This document shows positions 7,058 through 13,928 of a stretch of 19,151 bases of DNA, piece after piece; position 1 is the stretch's first letter, and the number at the start of each line of letters is the position of its first letter. The position numbers and the translations under genes are program-made. The stretch is from Candidatus Magasanikiibacteriota bacterium (lineage in GTDB: Bacteria > Patescibacteriota > Patescibacteriia > Magasanikbacterales > GWA2-37-8). The notes under the pieces are model-generated. The model did no database searches and was not told where the DNA came from. It was given only the letters and a program-made list of their open reading frames with translations. Location of the stretch: contig CAINUM010000037.1 in NCBI GenBank assembly GCA_903853785.1, positions 1 to 19,151 on the forward strand. The letters are read 5' to 3'.

Positions 7058-9805
7058 TTATTTAATTTCAACTTTTAATGTTTTGTCTTCTATTGATCCG
7101 TTGTTGACAAATAACGTTCCTTTTAGTGTGTATTGTCCAGTGCCAGGATAATTTTTCCATGAAAACTCCAATAAATCATCCCCTGTTAATGAGTCTTCTT
7201 TGTGATTAAAATCAAAAATATTTTTAGCTACACCTTTTGAATTTATTAATTGAACCTTGATGTTTTTGATGTCGTCCCAACGAATTGGTTTTAGTTGAAT
7301 TGTTTTTGGAAACTCCTCTTTTGAAATAGTGATACCATCTCCCCCGACCCAACTAAATGTGGCCGGGTCATATTGGGCGTTTATAGAAAACACCACAGTG
7401 GCCTGACCAGCGTTTCCTTGGTCGTCAACCGCCGAGACCTTTAATACATGTTGGTTTGTATACAACTTACCGAAAGTATAGGAAAAATTAAAAGGAAATT
7501 GTTCGTTTGTTCCAACCTGTTCATTGTCAATTGTATAAAACACCTGTTTAATTCCGCGTGGAGCAGATGCTTTTATTTCAATATTTAGTTGTTTACCGTC
7601 GATTATTTGGTTGACGGTTGGTGAAATGATTTGAATTTGAGGTGTTAATTCTGGATTGAAAGTAGTGCTGTCATATTCGGTTGGCGGTTCTTCAAACGAC
7701 ACGCTGTTTCCACTATTGTTTTGTCTTTGTGCCCAATTCAAAAGAGAATTTTCCCAATTTAGATATTGTGGGTCAACAAGTGGGTCGGTTGGAGCTGAAC
7801 CACGAGGGTCATTTTTGTTTACATAATGCAATATGTCGTGTGGTGGTAAATACGTTTTTTCAACAATTAATGCGGGTGGTGTAGAAGATGTTGCTATGAG
7901 ACCACTAGCCTTGTCAATTTTTAATTTAATTCCACCATCGGCACCACGTAAAACCGGCTTGGTAGCATCGTTTTCTGGTGGGGGTGGGAAGGTTTCAACA
8001 AGCGAATTTTTTGTTGCTTCACGCATGAATTGATTCCATATTAAACCGGCCAACGCATTTCCTCCACCCTTCATTGGAGAAGGTTTGGTGTTTCCTACCC
8101 AAACACCGGTTGCTAACGAAGGGGTGTAACCCATTGTCCAAGCGTCTTTATAATCATTGGTAGTACCAGTTTTTGCAGCCACTGGTCTTCCTGGTAAAGT
8201 TAACGATCCGTTTCTTCCAAACATATATGCGCGTGCGGCATCGTCACTAAGAACGTTTGAAATGGTTGCGGCCAACTCTGGTTTTACAGCCTCAGTTCCA
8301 GGAACTTCTTTCCACTGAGTTAAAACATTTTCTTTTGGGTCTGTTACTTTAAGAATGCTGACCGGAACATGATACGATCCGTTGTCGGCTAATGTTGCAT
8401 ATGCATTGGTGTGTTCTAATAAATTTACTTCAGCCCCACCCAAAACCAATGTTAAACCCGGGTCACCAGTAAAAGTCGTATAACCAAAACGCTTGGCAAA
8501 ATCAATAGTTTCGGCGGTGCCCACAAGGTACAAAGCTTTTACGGCTGGAATATTTAATGACCCTTGTAGAGCCTTTCTGAAAGTTACTAAACCATGTTCT
8601 TTTCCATCGTAGTTGTTTGGTGTGTAATCTCCATTAACTCCTAAATCAAAATTTGTAACAGTGTCGTAAACTACAGTGTCTGGGGTAAAACCTTTTTCAA
8701 AAGCAGCAGTGTATACAAACGGTTTAAAAGAAGAACCTGGTTGACGTTTTCCCAACATCGCCACATTAAATTGGCCATCGATGTCTTCGTTACTAAAATC
8801 ACGGGAACCTACCAAGGCCAAAATCTGCCCAGTTTTTGGGTCGATTGCTACAAGAGACGCATTGTTAGCATTTGATTGTTTAGCAAACTTATCTCCGTTT
8901 TCTTTAACAATTTTTTCTGCAGCCACCTGTTTTTCAAAATCAATCGTGGTTATTACTTTTAAACCACCATCGTCAACCATTTTTTCTCCAAATTGATCGG
9001 CCAGCAATTGTTTTACGTACAAGACAAAATGGGGAGCGTCCATAATTCCATTAGCGCGATAAATTCTTGGAGCTTCGTTTTGAGCTTTGGTTTTTTCCTC
9101 TAAAGTAATATATCCTTGCTCGTTCATCAACCTCAACACGGTGTCACGACGGTCACGCAACGTATTGATATTGTTTAAATATCTACTCGGTGCTTGAATT
9201 AGGGCAGCTAAAGTTGCTGATTCGGCAAGATCTATATCTTTGGCACTTTTGTGAAAATAACTTTGACTTGCAGATTCTACACCATAGTTTGTTGATCCAA
9301 ACGGAACCTCGTTTAAATACATTTTTATTATTTCATCTTTGGAATATTTTTTTTCTAAACGTAGAGCCAACATTGCTTCTTTTATTTTTCTAAAAATTGA
9401 GCGCTCATCCCCAACCATCGTATTTTTAATTAGTTGTTGGGTTAATGTTGAAGCACCTCCAGAACCAGCCTTACGACCAATCAAGTTGTTGAAACCAGCA
9501 CGAGCAATACTTAAAAATGCTACACCACTATGTGTATAAAAGTTTTTGTCTTCAATGGCAATTACAGCTTTTGGGACAAGTGGAGAGATCTGATCCAGCC
9601 CAACCAAAGTTCGTTTTTGGTTTTGGTATACCTCATACAGTAAATGTTCGCCGGTACGATCAAAAATTTTTGTACTTTGGGATACCTGTCGATCGCTCAA
9701 CCTGTTTGGGTCTGGCAAATCCTTGCCAATCCAAATCACTGTAATTGTGCCGACGACAAAGCCGGCCAACACCAAGATTCCAATTATTGTAATGAATTTT
9801 TTCAT
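7058..9805 (-). CDS. PBP1A-type bifunctional peptidoglycan synthase
   Basis: A 915-residue class A penicillin-binding protein of the mrcA/ponA family, which polymerises and crosslinks peptidoglycan outside the membrane. A short cytoplasmic N terminus and one membrane helix (about 5-26) precede the glycosyltransferase domain, with catalytic Glu85 in IEDKNFYTHSG and the motif GASTLTQQLIKN (117-128). The transpeptidase domain carries all three active-site motifs: S358-S-F-K361 in RQPGSSFKPF, SLN (416-418) and KTGT (545-548). The C-terminal 200 residues contain an Ig-like beta domain (about 725-810, VNQIIDGKQLNIEI) and a further beta-rich segment. Its promoter overlaps that of the divergent 3D-domain gene. 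Confidence 0.97.
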   Translation of the reverse strand: MKKFITIIGILVLAGFVVGTITVIWIGKDLPDPNRLSDRQVSQSTKIFDRTGEHLLYEVYQNQKRTLVGLDQISPLVPKAVIAIEDKNFYTHSGVAFLSIARAGFNNLIGRKAGSGGASTLTQQLIKNTMVGDERSIFRKIKEAMLALRLEKKYSKDEIIKMYLNEVPFGSTNYGVESASQSYFHKSAKDIDLAESATLAALIQAPSRYLNNINTLRDRRDTVLRLMNEQGYITLEEKTKAQNEAPRIYRANGIMDAPHFVLYVKQLLADQFGEKMVDDGGLKVITTIDFEKQVAAEKIVKENGDKFAKQSNANNASLVAIDPKTGQILALVGSRDFSNEDIDGQFNVAMLGKRQPGSSFKPFVYTAAFEKGFTPDTVVYDTVTNFDLGVNGDYTPNNYDGKEHGLVTFRKALQGSLNIPAVKALYLVGTAETIDFAKRFGYTTFTGDPGLTLVLGGAEVNLLEHTNAYATLADNGSYHVPVSILKVTDPKENVLTQWKEVPGTEAVKPELAATISNVLSDDAARAYMFGRNGSLTLPGRPVAAKTGTTNDYKDAWTMGYTPSLATGVWVGNTKPSPMKGGGNALAGLIWNQFMREATKNSLVETFPPPPENDATKPVLRGADGGIKLKIDKASGLIATSSTPPALIVEKTYLPPHDILHYVNKNDPRGSAPTDPLVDPQYLNWENSLLNWAQRQNNSGNSVSFEEPPTEYDSTTFNPELTPQIQIISPTVNQIIDGKQLNIEIKASAPRGIKQVFYTIDNEQVGTNEQFPFNFSYTFGKLYTNQHVLKVSAVDDQGNAGQATVVFSINAQYDPATFSWVGGDGITISKEEFPKTIQLKPIRWDDIKNIKVQLINSKGVAKNIFDFNHKEDSLTGDDLLEFSWKNYPGTGQYTLKGTLFVNNGSIEDKTLKVEIK

Positions 9806-9832
9806 GAATTTTATATTTTTAAAATCTTTTAT

Positions 9833-9861
9833 ATTATACTATGCCCCATTACTATTGACAA
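9833..9861 (-). promoter_or_regulatory. Promoter of the PBP1A gene
   Basis: Minus strand: TTGTCA (9861-9856), 17 bases, TATAAT (9838-9833), about 28 bases before the ATG. The -35 box is the reverse complement of part of the divergent promoter's -35 box, so the two promoters overlap by six bases. Confidence 0.75.
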
Positions 9862-9883
9862 ATTTGATTTTTTGGCCTATAAT
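9855..9883 (+). promoter_or_regulatory. Consensus promoter of the 3D-domain gene
   Basis: TTGACA (9855-9860), 17 bases, TATAAT (9878-9883): a perfect match to the sigma-70 consensus. The -10 box sits in the centre of an inverted repeat, GGCCTA-TAAT-TAGGCC (9874-9889), which could be an operator. Confidence 0.85.
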
Positions 9884-9900
9884 TAGGCCTTATTAGAGAG

Positions 9901-9928
9901 GGGGATATCTGAAAGAGATATTTTTTTT
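9901..9928 (+). terminator. Terminator-like hairpin in the 5' leader (possible attenuator)
   Basis: ATATCT (9905-9910) and AGATAT (9916-9921) pair around GAAAG and are followed by an eight-base T run; GGGG (9901-9904) can add G-U pairs. It lies about 15-38 bases after the predicted start of transcription and before the gene, so it may stop part of the transcription early or release a short RNA. Confidence 0.55.
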
Positions 9929-9966
9929 ATTGATAATTATTGGCTATGTTTAGCCATAAAAATACA

Positions 9967-10488
9967 ATGAATAAATTTAACACAATCAAACACACTTTTC
10001 TTTTGACAATATTGTTTGGACAGGTTGTTTTTCCTATATCTGCAAAGGCTGCACAACCAGAAATTTTGGCTACTATAAAGCAAAAAGAATTAACAATAAC
10101 CGAAAGCGCTGAGGGTAAACTATTTCATCCTGTTAGAGGTGTCAAGCGGCCAAACAAAGTTGTGATGACAGTTTTGAGTGCTTATTCTAGCACCCCAGGT
10201 CAAACAGACGACGATCCGTTTGTTGCTGCTTCTGGAAAACGTGTTTATGATGGAATGGTGGCTGCCAACTGGTTGCCTATGGGAACCAAAATAAAGATAC
10301 CTTCTCTGTATGGAGAAAAAGTTTTTACAGTAGATGATCGTATGAACCCGCGCTATGGTTATGGAAGAATTGATATATGGTTGAACGCCCCATATGCGGA
10401 AGCACGGAAGTTTGGGGTAAAGCGTGCAGTGGTTGAAGTATATGGTATAGAATCAAATATAAAGGTGGCAAAAATAGACAGCATATAA
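9967..10488 (+). CDS. Secreted 3D-domain protein (cell-wall-acting)
   Basis: A 173-residue exported protein from the ATG at 9967. The N terminus MNKFNTIKHTFLLTILFG has a typical signal peptide, with a likely signal peptidase I site after SAKA. The C-terminal 100 residues form a 3D domain, named for three conserved aspartates: VLSAYSSTPGQTDDDPF, AASG, MVAANWLPMGTKIKIP, VDDRMNPRYGYGRIDIW. The domain occurs in peptidoglycan-acting proteins such as YocH, RpfB-like factors and MltA. Earlier starts exist (TTG at 9940, ATG at 9946) but lie inside a leader hairpin, TGGCTA-TGTT-TAGCCA (9941-9956). The gene is divergent from a peptidoglycan synthase, which supports a cell-wall role. Confidence 0.9.
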   Translation: MNKFNTIKHTFLLTILFGQVVFPISAKAAQPEILATIKQKELTITESAEGKLFHPVRGVKRPNKVVMTVLSAYSSTPGQTDDDPFVAASGKRVYDGMVAANWLPMGTKIKIPSLYGEKVFTVDDRMNPRYGYGRIDIWLNAPYAEARKFGVKRAVVEVYGIESNIKVAKIDSI

Positions 10489-10515
10489 AAAAACACTCTA
10501 AGAGAGTGTTTTTTT
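10488..10515. terminator. Bidirectional terminator between the 3D gene and comM
   Basis: Arms AAAAAACACTCT (10488-10499) and AGAGTGTTTTTT (10503-10514) form a 12-bp stem with a 3-base loop. It starts at the last base of the 3D-gene stop codon and touches the comM stop codon, so it serves both convergent genes. Confidence 0.88.
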
Positions 10516-12025
10516 ATTGTTTAATTCTAAACTGAAGCGCTTCGGCAATGTGGCCAATTAAAATATTTTTTTCATTTGCGAGATCCGCTATTGTTCTAGA
10601 AATTTTTAGTATTCGATTATAGGAACGAGCGGACAGGTGCATTTTATCTACCGCATTACCAAGTAAATTTATCGAGTTTGAATCCAGTTGGCAATATTTT
10701 TTTAATTCAACATTTCCCATTTCTGCATTTGTTATTATGTTGGTGTTTAAAAAACGTTGAAATTGGATTGCTCTAGCACCTTCGACGCGCTGGCGAATGG
10801 TTGTTGAAGTTTCCCCGTCTTCGTTTGACGATAATTTTTCAAATTTTAGTCTGGGAACTTCGATATGTAAATCAATTCGGTCTAATATTGGACCGCTTAT
10901 TTTCTTTTGATATCTCAGCAATATCGAAGCGGAACAGCTACACAGTTGGTTAGGGTCACCCGCATATCCACATGGGCAAGGGTTTTGACTCGCTACCAAA
11001 ATAAATCTGGCTGGAAAATTAATTGTATTTTTAATTCTTGTCACTGATATTACACCGTCTTCTAAAGGTTGTCGTAGTGCCTCTAAAACACTTCGACTAA
11101 ATTCCGGAAATTCATCCAAAAATAATATTCCACGATGAGCTAAAGATATTTCCCCAGGACGAGGGTGGCTTCCTCCACCAACTAAAGCAACGGTTGAAAC
11201 AGTGTGGTGTGGAGATCGAAAAGGTCTGTGTTGAATAAGGTTGCCATGCAACAATCCGGCTACTGAATATATTTTTGTTATTTCTAATACTTCTTTTTCT
11301 GTAAGAGCAGGAAGAATAGTCGGTAGTGTTCTCGCTAACAATGTTTTGCCAGACCCAGGTGGGCCAGTTAACAATATATTATGTCCGCCACTCGCCGCAA
11401 TCTCAAGCGCTCGCTTTGCAAAATGTTGTCCCTTGATTTGGGACATATCTAAAACAGAAGTTTCTAATTGATTTTTTGTTGGTGGTTTAACAAAGGAAGA
11501 AATTGTATTTTTACCTAAAATATATTCGATTACTTGTTGCAAATTTTTTGCGGGTAAAATTTGTACACCGTCGATTATTGATGCCTCACCGGCGTTGTCC
11601 GTTGGTATAATAATTGTTTTAATTCCATTTTCTCTTGCAAACAAAACGATTGATAACACACCGTTTACTGGTCTTAACGTACCATCAAGCGCCAGCTCCC
11701 CGACCATTATTACATCTTCTAGTTGATATTTTAATTGAGTGTTTGAGCTGGCCAAAACTACGCCGACAGCCATCGGTAAATCATACATTGGCCCTTCTTT
11801 GTGTAAGTTGGCGGGAGCAAGGTTTATTAAAACTCTAAAATTAAACGGATATTTATATCCAGAATTTTTTATAGCAGAATGTATCCGATCCTTGGCTTCT
11901 TGGATAGCCGTGTCTGTAAGTCCAATTATTCCAAAATTTGTCTGCCCTTTGTTTATATCAACTTCCACCTCCACTGGTAAGCAGCTCAACCCAACAGGAG
12001 CAGCCGACCGAAGTTTGACAAACAT
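10514..12025 (-). CDS. comM: ComM/YifB family AAA+ ATPase (Mg-chelatase-like)
   Basis: The 503-residue protein belongs to the ComM family. In Vibrio, ComM is a hexameric helicase that promotes branch migration during natural transformation. The N-terminal lon-protease-like domain (about 1-170) has the family start VKLRSAAPVGL, VEVEVDI, IIGLTDTAIQEAKDRI and LAPANLHKEGPMYDLP. The ATPase domain has Walker A GPPGSGKT (221-228), HRPFRSPHHTVS, Walker B GILFLDEF (299-306) and a cysteine cluster in CPCGYAGDPNQLCSC (350-364). The C-terminal Mg_chelatase_C domain has the SARSYNRILKISRTIADL segment. It begins two bases after lspA and shares its operon. It hints at DNA uptake or recombination. Confidence 0.96.
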   Translation of the reverse strand: MFVKLRSAAPVGLSCLPVEVEVDINKGQTNFGIIGLTDTAIQEAKDRIHSAIKNSGYKYPFNFRVLINLAPANLHKEGPMYDLPMAVGVVLASSNTQLKYQLEDVIMVGELALDGTLRPVNGVLSIVLFARENGIKTIIIPTDNAGEASIIDGVQILPAKNLQQVIEYILGKNTISSFVKPPTKNQLETSVLDMSQIKGQHFAKRALEIAASGGHNILLTGPPGSGKTLLARTLPTILPALTEKEVLEITKIYSVAGLLHGNLIQHRPFRSPHHTVSTVALVGGGSHPRPGEISLAHRGILFLDEFPEFSRSVLEALRQPLEDGVISVTRIKNTINFPARFILVASQNPCPCGYAGDPNQLCSCSASILLRYQKKISGPILDRIDLHIEVPRLKFEKLSSNEDGETSTTIRQRVEGARAIQFQRFLNTNIITNAEMGNVELKKYCQLDSNSINLLGNAVDKMHLSARSYNRILKISRTIADLANEKNILIGHIAEALQFRIKQ

Positions 12026-12027
12026 AG

Positions 12028-12474
12028 TTATAGTTTAAAAAATTTATGTGGTAAAAGATAAAAAACAAAACCCAAAACGATCAAGATGTCCGCAATGTTG
12101 ATCACACCTGTTCCTAGTAAAATATAGTCTGTTGTTGCTTTGTATAAAATACGATCCGTAAGGTTTGAAGTAGCCCCCCAAAAAATTAAAGTTAGCCCAA
12201 TAAAAAAATATAGTTTTGAAGGGTGCAAAAAATATTTAATTAAAACCCAACCTATTATTAAAACTATTGGAATAGTAAAACAGATAGTAATAATATTTGG
12301 AAGAGGTAAACCGAACGCTACACCGGTATTCACAAACGGATTCCATCCAAACACGTTAAATAAAAGTTTGTTTTTTGTAAAAATATTTAGTGATAAATAT
12401 TTGACTGTCTGGTCGATTATAAATAAAAAAAAGCCACCAATAAAAATTAATAATTGGTGGACTTTGGTTTGCAT
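12028..12474 (-). CDS. lspA: Lipoprotein signal peptidase (signal peptidase II)
   Basis: An integral membrane aspartyl protease that removes signal peptides from lipoproteins. The 148-residue protein has four hydrophobic segments (about 8-25, 58-80, 86-102, 120-141). Conserved motifs are D21QTVK, N49TGVAFGLP, the ATSNLTDR stretch (101-108), TTDYI with Asp116, and NIADILI with Asp129; the last two aspartates match the catalytic dyad of the Pseudomonas enzyme. It lies six bases after the TraR/DksA-type gene and two bases before comM. A dksA-type/lspA pair is a familiar arrangement in Gram-positive bacteria. Confidence 0.95.
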   Translation of the reverse strand: MQTKVHQLLIFIGGFFLFIIDQTVKYLSLNIFTKNKLLFNVFGWNPFVNTGVAFGLPLPNIITICFTIPIVLIIGWVLIKYFLHPSKLYFFIGLTLIFWGATSNLTDRILYKATTDYILLGTGVINIADILIVLGFVFYLLPHKFFKL

Positions 12475-12480
12475 AAAAAA

Positions 12481-12867
12481 TTAAATTTCCTGGGTAATAG
12501 CTTTTTTACAAGACACACAAGCATTTGAAGTTGGTCTAGCCAACAAACGTTTTTCGTCAATTGGTTTTTTACAATACTTGCAAACACCGTAAGTTCCATC
12601 TTCCAAACGTTTTATTGCTTGGACATTATCTCTCAAAGTTTTTTCAAAACTTTCTTCAAGTGGAAGTTCAGCAGCGTATTCAGCTACTTCAGCTGCGTTT
12701 TCATCATCCTTATCTCCATATTCTGGAAAGCTACTATTATAGTCACCAGGAACATGATTATTTTTTTTAGCAAATTTATCTAATTCTTTTTCTAGAATAG
12801 ATTTTTCTTGTATTAAGAGATTTTTTATTTTTGTTAAAAATTCTTTACTGAATGTCGATTTTGCCAT
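12481..12867 (-). CDS. TraR/DksA-type zinc-finger protein
   Basis: A 128-residue protein of the DksA/TraR superfamily, members of which bind in the RNA polymerase secondary channel or act as general regulators. Residues 1-40 are predicted helical coiled coil rich in Lys and Glu. The middle is acidic (KDDENAAEVAEYAAELPLE). The C terminus carries a four-cysteine zinc finger, YGVCKYC at about 94-100 and ACVSCK at about 117-122, with the family string IDEKRLLARPT between the pairs. It is the first gene of an operon with lspA and comM. The spacing of the two CxxC pairs suits zinc binding. It does not keep the D-x-x-D-A tip of E. coli DksA in an obvious way, so a DksA function in stringent control is not assured. 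Confidence 0.9.
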   Translation of the reverse strand: MAKSTFSKEFLTKIKNLLIQEKSILEKELDKFAKKNNHVPGDYNSSFPEYGDKDDENAAEVAEYAAELPLEESFEKTLRDNVQAIKRLEDGTYGVCKYCKKPIDEKRLLARPTSNACVSCKKAITQEI

Positions 12868-12893
12868 ATTGATAAATTATTTTCAATGGGATA

Positions 12894-12921
12894 ATTATAA
12901 CAGATTAAGGATAGTAGTCAA
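12894..12921 (-). promoter_or_regulatory. Promoter of the dksA-like/lspA/comM operon
   Basis: Minus strand: TTGACT (12921-12916), 16 bases, TATAAT (12899-12894) with TGT in front (extended -10). The ATG follows about 26 bases after the -10 box. Confidence 0.8.
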
Positions 12922-12933
12922 GCAATTTTTTTC

Positions 12934-12988
12934 AAAAAAAATAGGGGCATAGTAACCCACAAATATAATTTTAAGGTTCTTGCCCCTA
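12934..12988 (-). terminator. Two-part terminator of the minus-strand RNA unit
   Basis: On the minus strand, TAGGGGCA (12988-12981) pairs with TGCCCCTA (12949-12942), AACC pairs with GGTT further inside (12978-12975 with 12957-12954), and eight T residues follow (12941-12934). It ends just upstream of the promoter of the dksA-like gene. Confidence 0.8.
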
Positions 12989-13264
12989 AGGCGCTGTACA
13001 TGGCGAGAGCATACATCATATAGATGAGTGTCATCAACCAAGACAGTGATACCCCCGACCGCTTGATGGTAAAACCTCAGGCATCAGTATGACACAAAAG
13101 GTCAAACTAGATGCAAAATTGAGATTACCGATGAAGAAGTTCGGATTCGCCACTACCGCTTCAATATATTTGTACAGCAGTTGTGAATCCCTTTCTTGCG
13201 ATAAGCAGTTCGTTGGGTTTGGTCCACTGATAAGTGGACAATTAAATTGTAGTAAAGAACTACA
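12934..13264 (-). ncRNA. Candidate structured RNA of unknown class, about 330 nt
   Basis: A complete minus-strand transcription unit has a near-consensus promoter (13298-13270) and a strong terminator (12988-12934). The predicted RNA opens with two perfect hairpins: TTGTAGT/ACTACAA (13247-13265) and GTCCACT-TATC-AGTGGAC (13222-13239). A longer helix follows: GGATTC with GAATCC (13190-13185 with 13148-13143), enclosing ACTGCT with AGCGGT (13181-13176 with 13160-13155). GATGA-CAC-TCATC occurs near 13025-13035. No frame in this direction starts with ATG, GTG or TTG behind a ribosome-binding site and spans the unit. One minus frame stays open from near the 5' end to a TGA at about 13029, but without a usable start. 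It does not match tmRNA, RNase P RNA or SRP RNA by their conserved sequences. A small protein with an unusual start remains possible. Confidence 0.5.
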
Positions 13265-13269
13265 ATATT

Positions 13270-13298
13270 AGTATACCACAAAAATAGGTTTTTGTCAA
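13270..13298 (-). promoter_or_regulatory. Near-consensus promoter of the candidate RNA
   Basis: Minus strand: TTGACA (13298-13293), 17 bases, TATACT (13275-13270), preceded by TGG (extended -10). One of the 22-bp palindromes ends four bases upstream of the -35 box, the position of an activator or repressor site. Confidence 0.8.
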
Positions 13299-13302
13299 CA
13301 GG

Positions 13303-13324
13303 TTGTATACACTAGCGTATACAA
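13303..13324. repeat. 22-bp palindromic site, copy 1
   Basis: TTGTATAC-ACTAGC-GTATACAA: perfect 8-bp arms around a 6-base spacer. It lies immediately upstream of the promoter of the minus-strand RNA unit. Confidence 0.85.
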
Positions 13325-13417
13325 ACGCTGTTTGTAATAAGATTAGCCAAATTTTATATGTGTAACGACCCGGGCGTCCAAATAGTTGTGCACATATTTT
13401 GCTACTTCTCCACACAT

Positions 13418-13426
13418 TTATCCACA
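13418..13426 (+). promoter_or_regulatory. Perfect DnaA box next to palindrome copy 2
   Basis: TTATCCACA, identical to the boxes upstream of dnaA, one base from the 22-bp palindrome at 13428. A second 8-of-9 match, TTGTGCACA, lies at 13386-13394. It is in the control region between the two divergent units. A chance match cannot be excluded. Confidence 0.5.
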
Positions 13427-13427
13427 T

Positions 13428-13449
13428 TTGTATAGACTAGTGTATACAA
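13428..13449. repeat. 22-bp palindromic site, copy 2
   Basis: TTGTATAG-ACTAGT-GTATACAA, with one mismatch between the arms. The symmetry extends four more bases on each side (ACAT...ATGT), giving 12-base half-sites. It lies ten bases upstream of the -35 box of the small GC-rich gene. Confidence 0.85.
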
Positions 13450-13459
13450 ATGTAAAAAC

Positions 13460-13488
13460 TTGACGCTCGACAGATTGTTTAGTAGTAT
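13460..13488 (+). promoter_or_regulatory. Promoter of the GC-rich small gene
   Basis: TTGACG (13460-13465), 17 bases, TAGTAT (13483-13488). The leader of about 60 bases includes a hairpin, ATCATT-CGCTCGT-AATGAT (13507-13525), before the ribosome-binding site. Confidence 0.6.
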
Positions 13489-13555
13489 TTGAAAGTTATG
13501 AGGTAGATCATTCGCTCGTAATGATTTGAAGGTATTCAACGGAGAGGTGATGTAG

Positions 13556-13783
13556 ATGTTCGAGAAAGCAAAGATTGGCGGGAAACTCGAAATGTTGAGA
13601 CTTCGATTCGGAATGGACCGGCGCCATGGTAGCCGTCGACGGTTGCCCAAGAGTCTCGAGAGTGAGGCCAAACGCGCCACCGATGATTGGCAGGCCCAGC
13701 ACCCCAAGTGCGAAGTCGTTGCTATGGAGTCTACCTGGAAGCGTGGCCGGTTCGGCTATGTCCTCGTTGCCTTTCGGCAGTGA
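13556..13783 (+). CDS. Small basic protein of unknown function, GC-rich, with strong Shine-Dalgarno
   Basis: A 75-residue protein of no family I recognise. It is strongly basic, with about 18 Lys/Arg against 9 Asp/Glu and an arginine cluster at residues 22-29 (RRHGSRRR), which suggests nucleic-acid binding; this is inference. The C-terminal part, WKRGRFGYVLVAFRQ, looks like a beta hairpin. The start is well supported: GAGGTGAT at 13544-13551 complements the standard 3' end of 16S rRNA and ends four bases before the ATG. Codon use is GC-rich (many GCC, CGC, CTC, AAG, GAG) and the stop is TGA, unlike the AT-rich neighbours, which mostly lack a Shine-Dalgarno. It has its own promoter and terminator. 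Together these suggest a real gene acquired from elsewhere. Confidence 0.65.
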   Translation: MFEKAKIGGKLEMLRLRFGMDRRHGSRRRLPKSLESEAKRATDDWQAQHPKCEVVAMESTWKRGRFGYVLVAFRQ

Positions 13784-13821
13784 TTGGTTGCCTAACTAGG
13801 CTGTTGCGGACAAAAAGCACA

Positions 13822-13851
13822 ACCCCGAACAAGCAGGCTGCTTGTAGGGGT
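13822..13851 (+). other. GC-rich hairpin after the small basic gene
   Basis: ACCCC (13822-13826) pairs with GGGGT (13847-13851), and inside it ACAAGC-AGGCT-GCTTGT forms a second perfect stem. It lies between the stop codon and the terminator. A comparable C/G hairpin follows the other small gene at 17546-17568. Confidence 0.6.
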
Positions 13852-13863
13852 CGAGGCTTAGGG

Positions 13864-13928
13864 AAACCACCAGACATATGACTATGTTTACAAAATTCTT
13901 TGTAAATAGAGTTATCTGGTGGTTTTTT
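13864..13928 (+). terminator. Two-part terminator of the small basic gene
   Basis: Outer stem AAACCACCAGA (13864-13874) with TCTGGTGGTTT (13915-13925), inner stem TTTACAAA (13887-13894) with TTTGTAAA (13899-13906), then a T run to 13928. The T run merges into palindrome copy 3. Confidence 0.85.

Noticed and set aside
7457..8718. TTGTATACAA (7457-7466) and a GTATACAA half-site near 8710
   Set aside because: Both lie inside the PBP1A coding sequence and lack the 6-base spacer and second arm; chance matches.
9940..9966. Earlier starts (TTG 9940, ATG 9946) for the 3D-domain protein
   Set aside because: Both are in or beside the leader hairpin 9941-9956; the ATG at 9967 gives a standard signal peptide. 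The ATG at 9946 cannot be fully excluded.
13020..13032. TGATG stop-start overlap on the minus strand suggesting two coupled small frames
   Set aside because: The first frame has no start codon and the second (about 38 codons) runs through the terminator hairpin and its T run; more likely chance.
12934..13264. Identity of the minus unit as tmRNA, RNase P RNA, SRP RNA or 6S RNA
   Set aside because: I could not find the conserved GGAAAGUCC-type RNase P core, the tRNA-like ends of tmRNA, the SRP GGNA-loop helix or a single long 6S-like duplex.
13089..13271. Plus-strand frame of 60 codons opposite the structured-RNA unit
   Set aside because: No ribosome-binding site or promoter in that direction, and its sequence is the complement of hairpins and the minus promoter; the strong signals all point to minus-strand transcription.
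13402..13707. Minus-strand frames of 64-101 codons across the small basic gene
   Set aside because: They are shadows of the GC-rich coding sequence; the promoter, Shine-Dalgarno and terminator belong to the plus strand.
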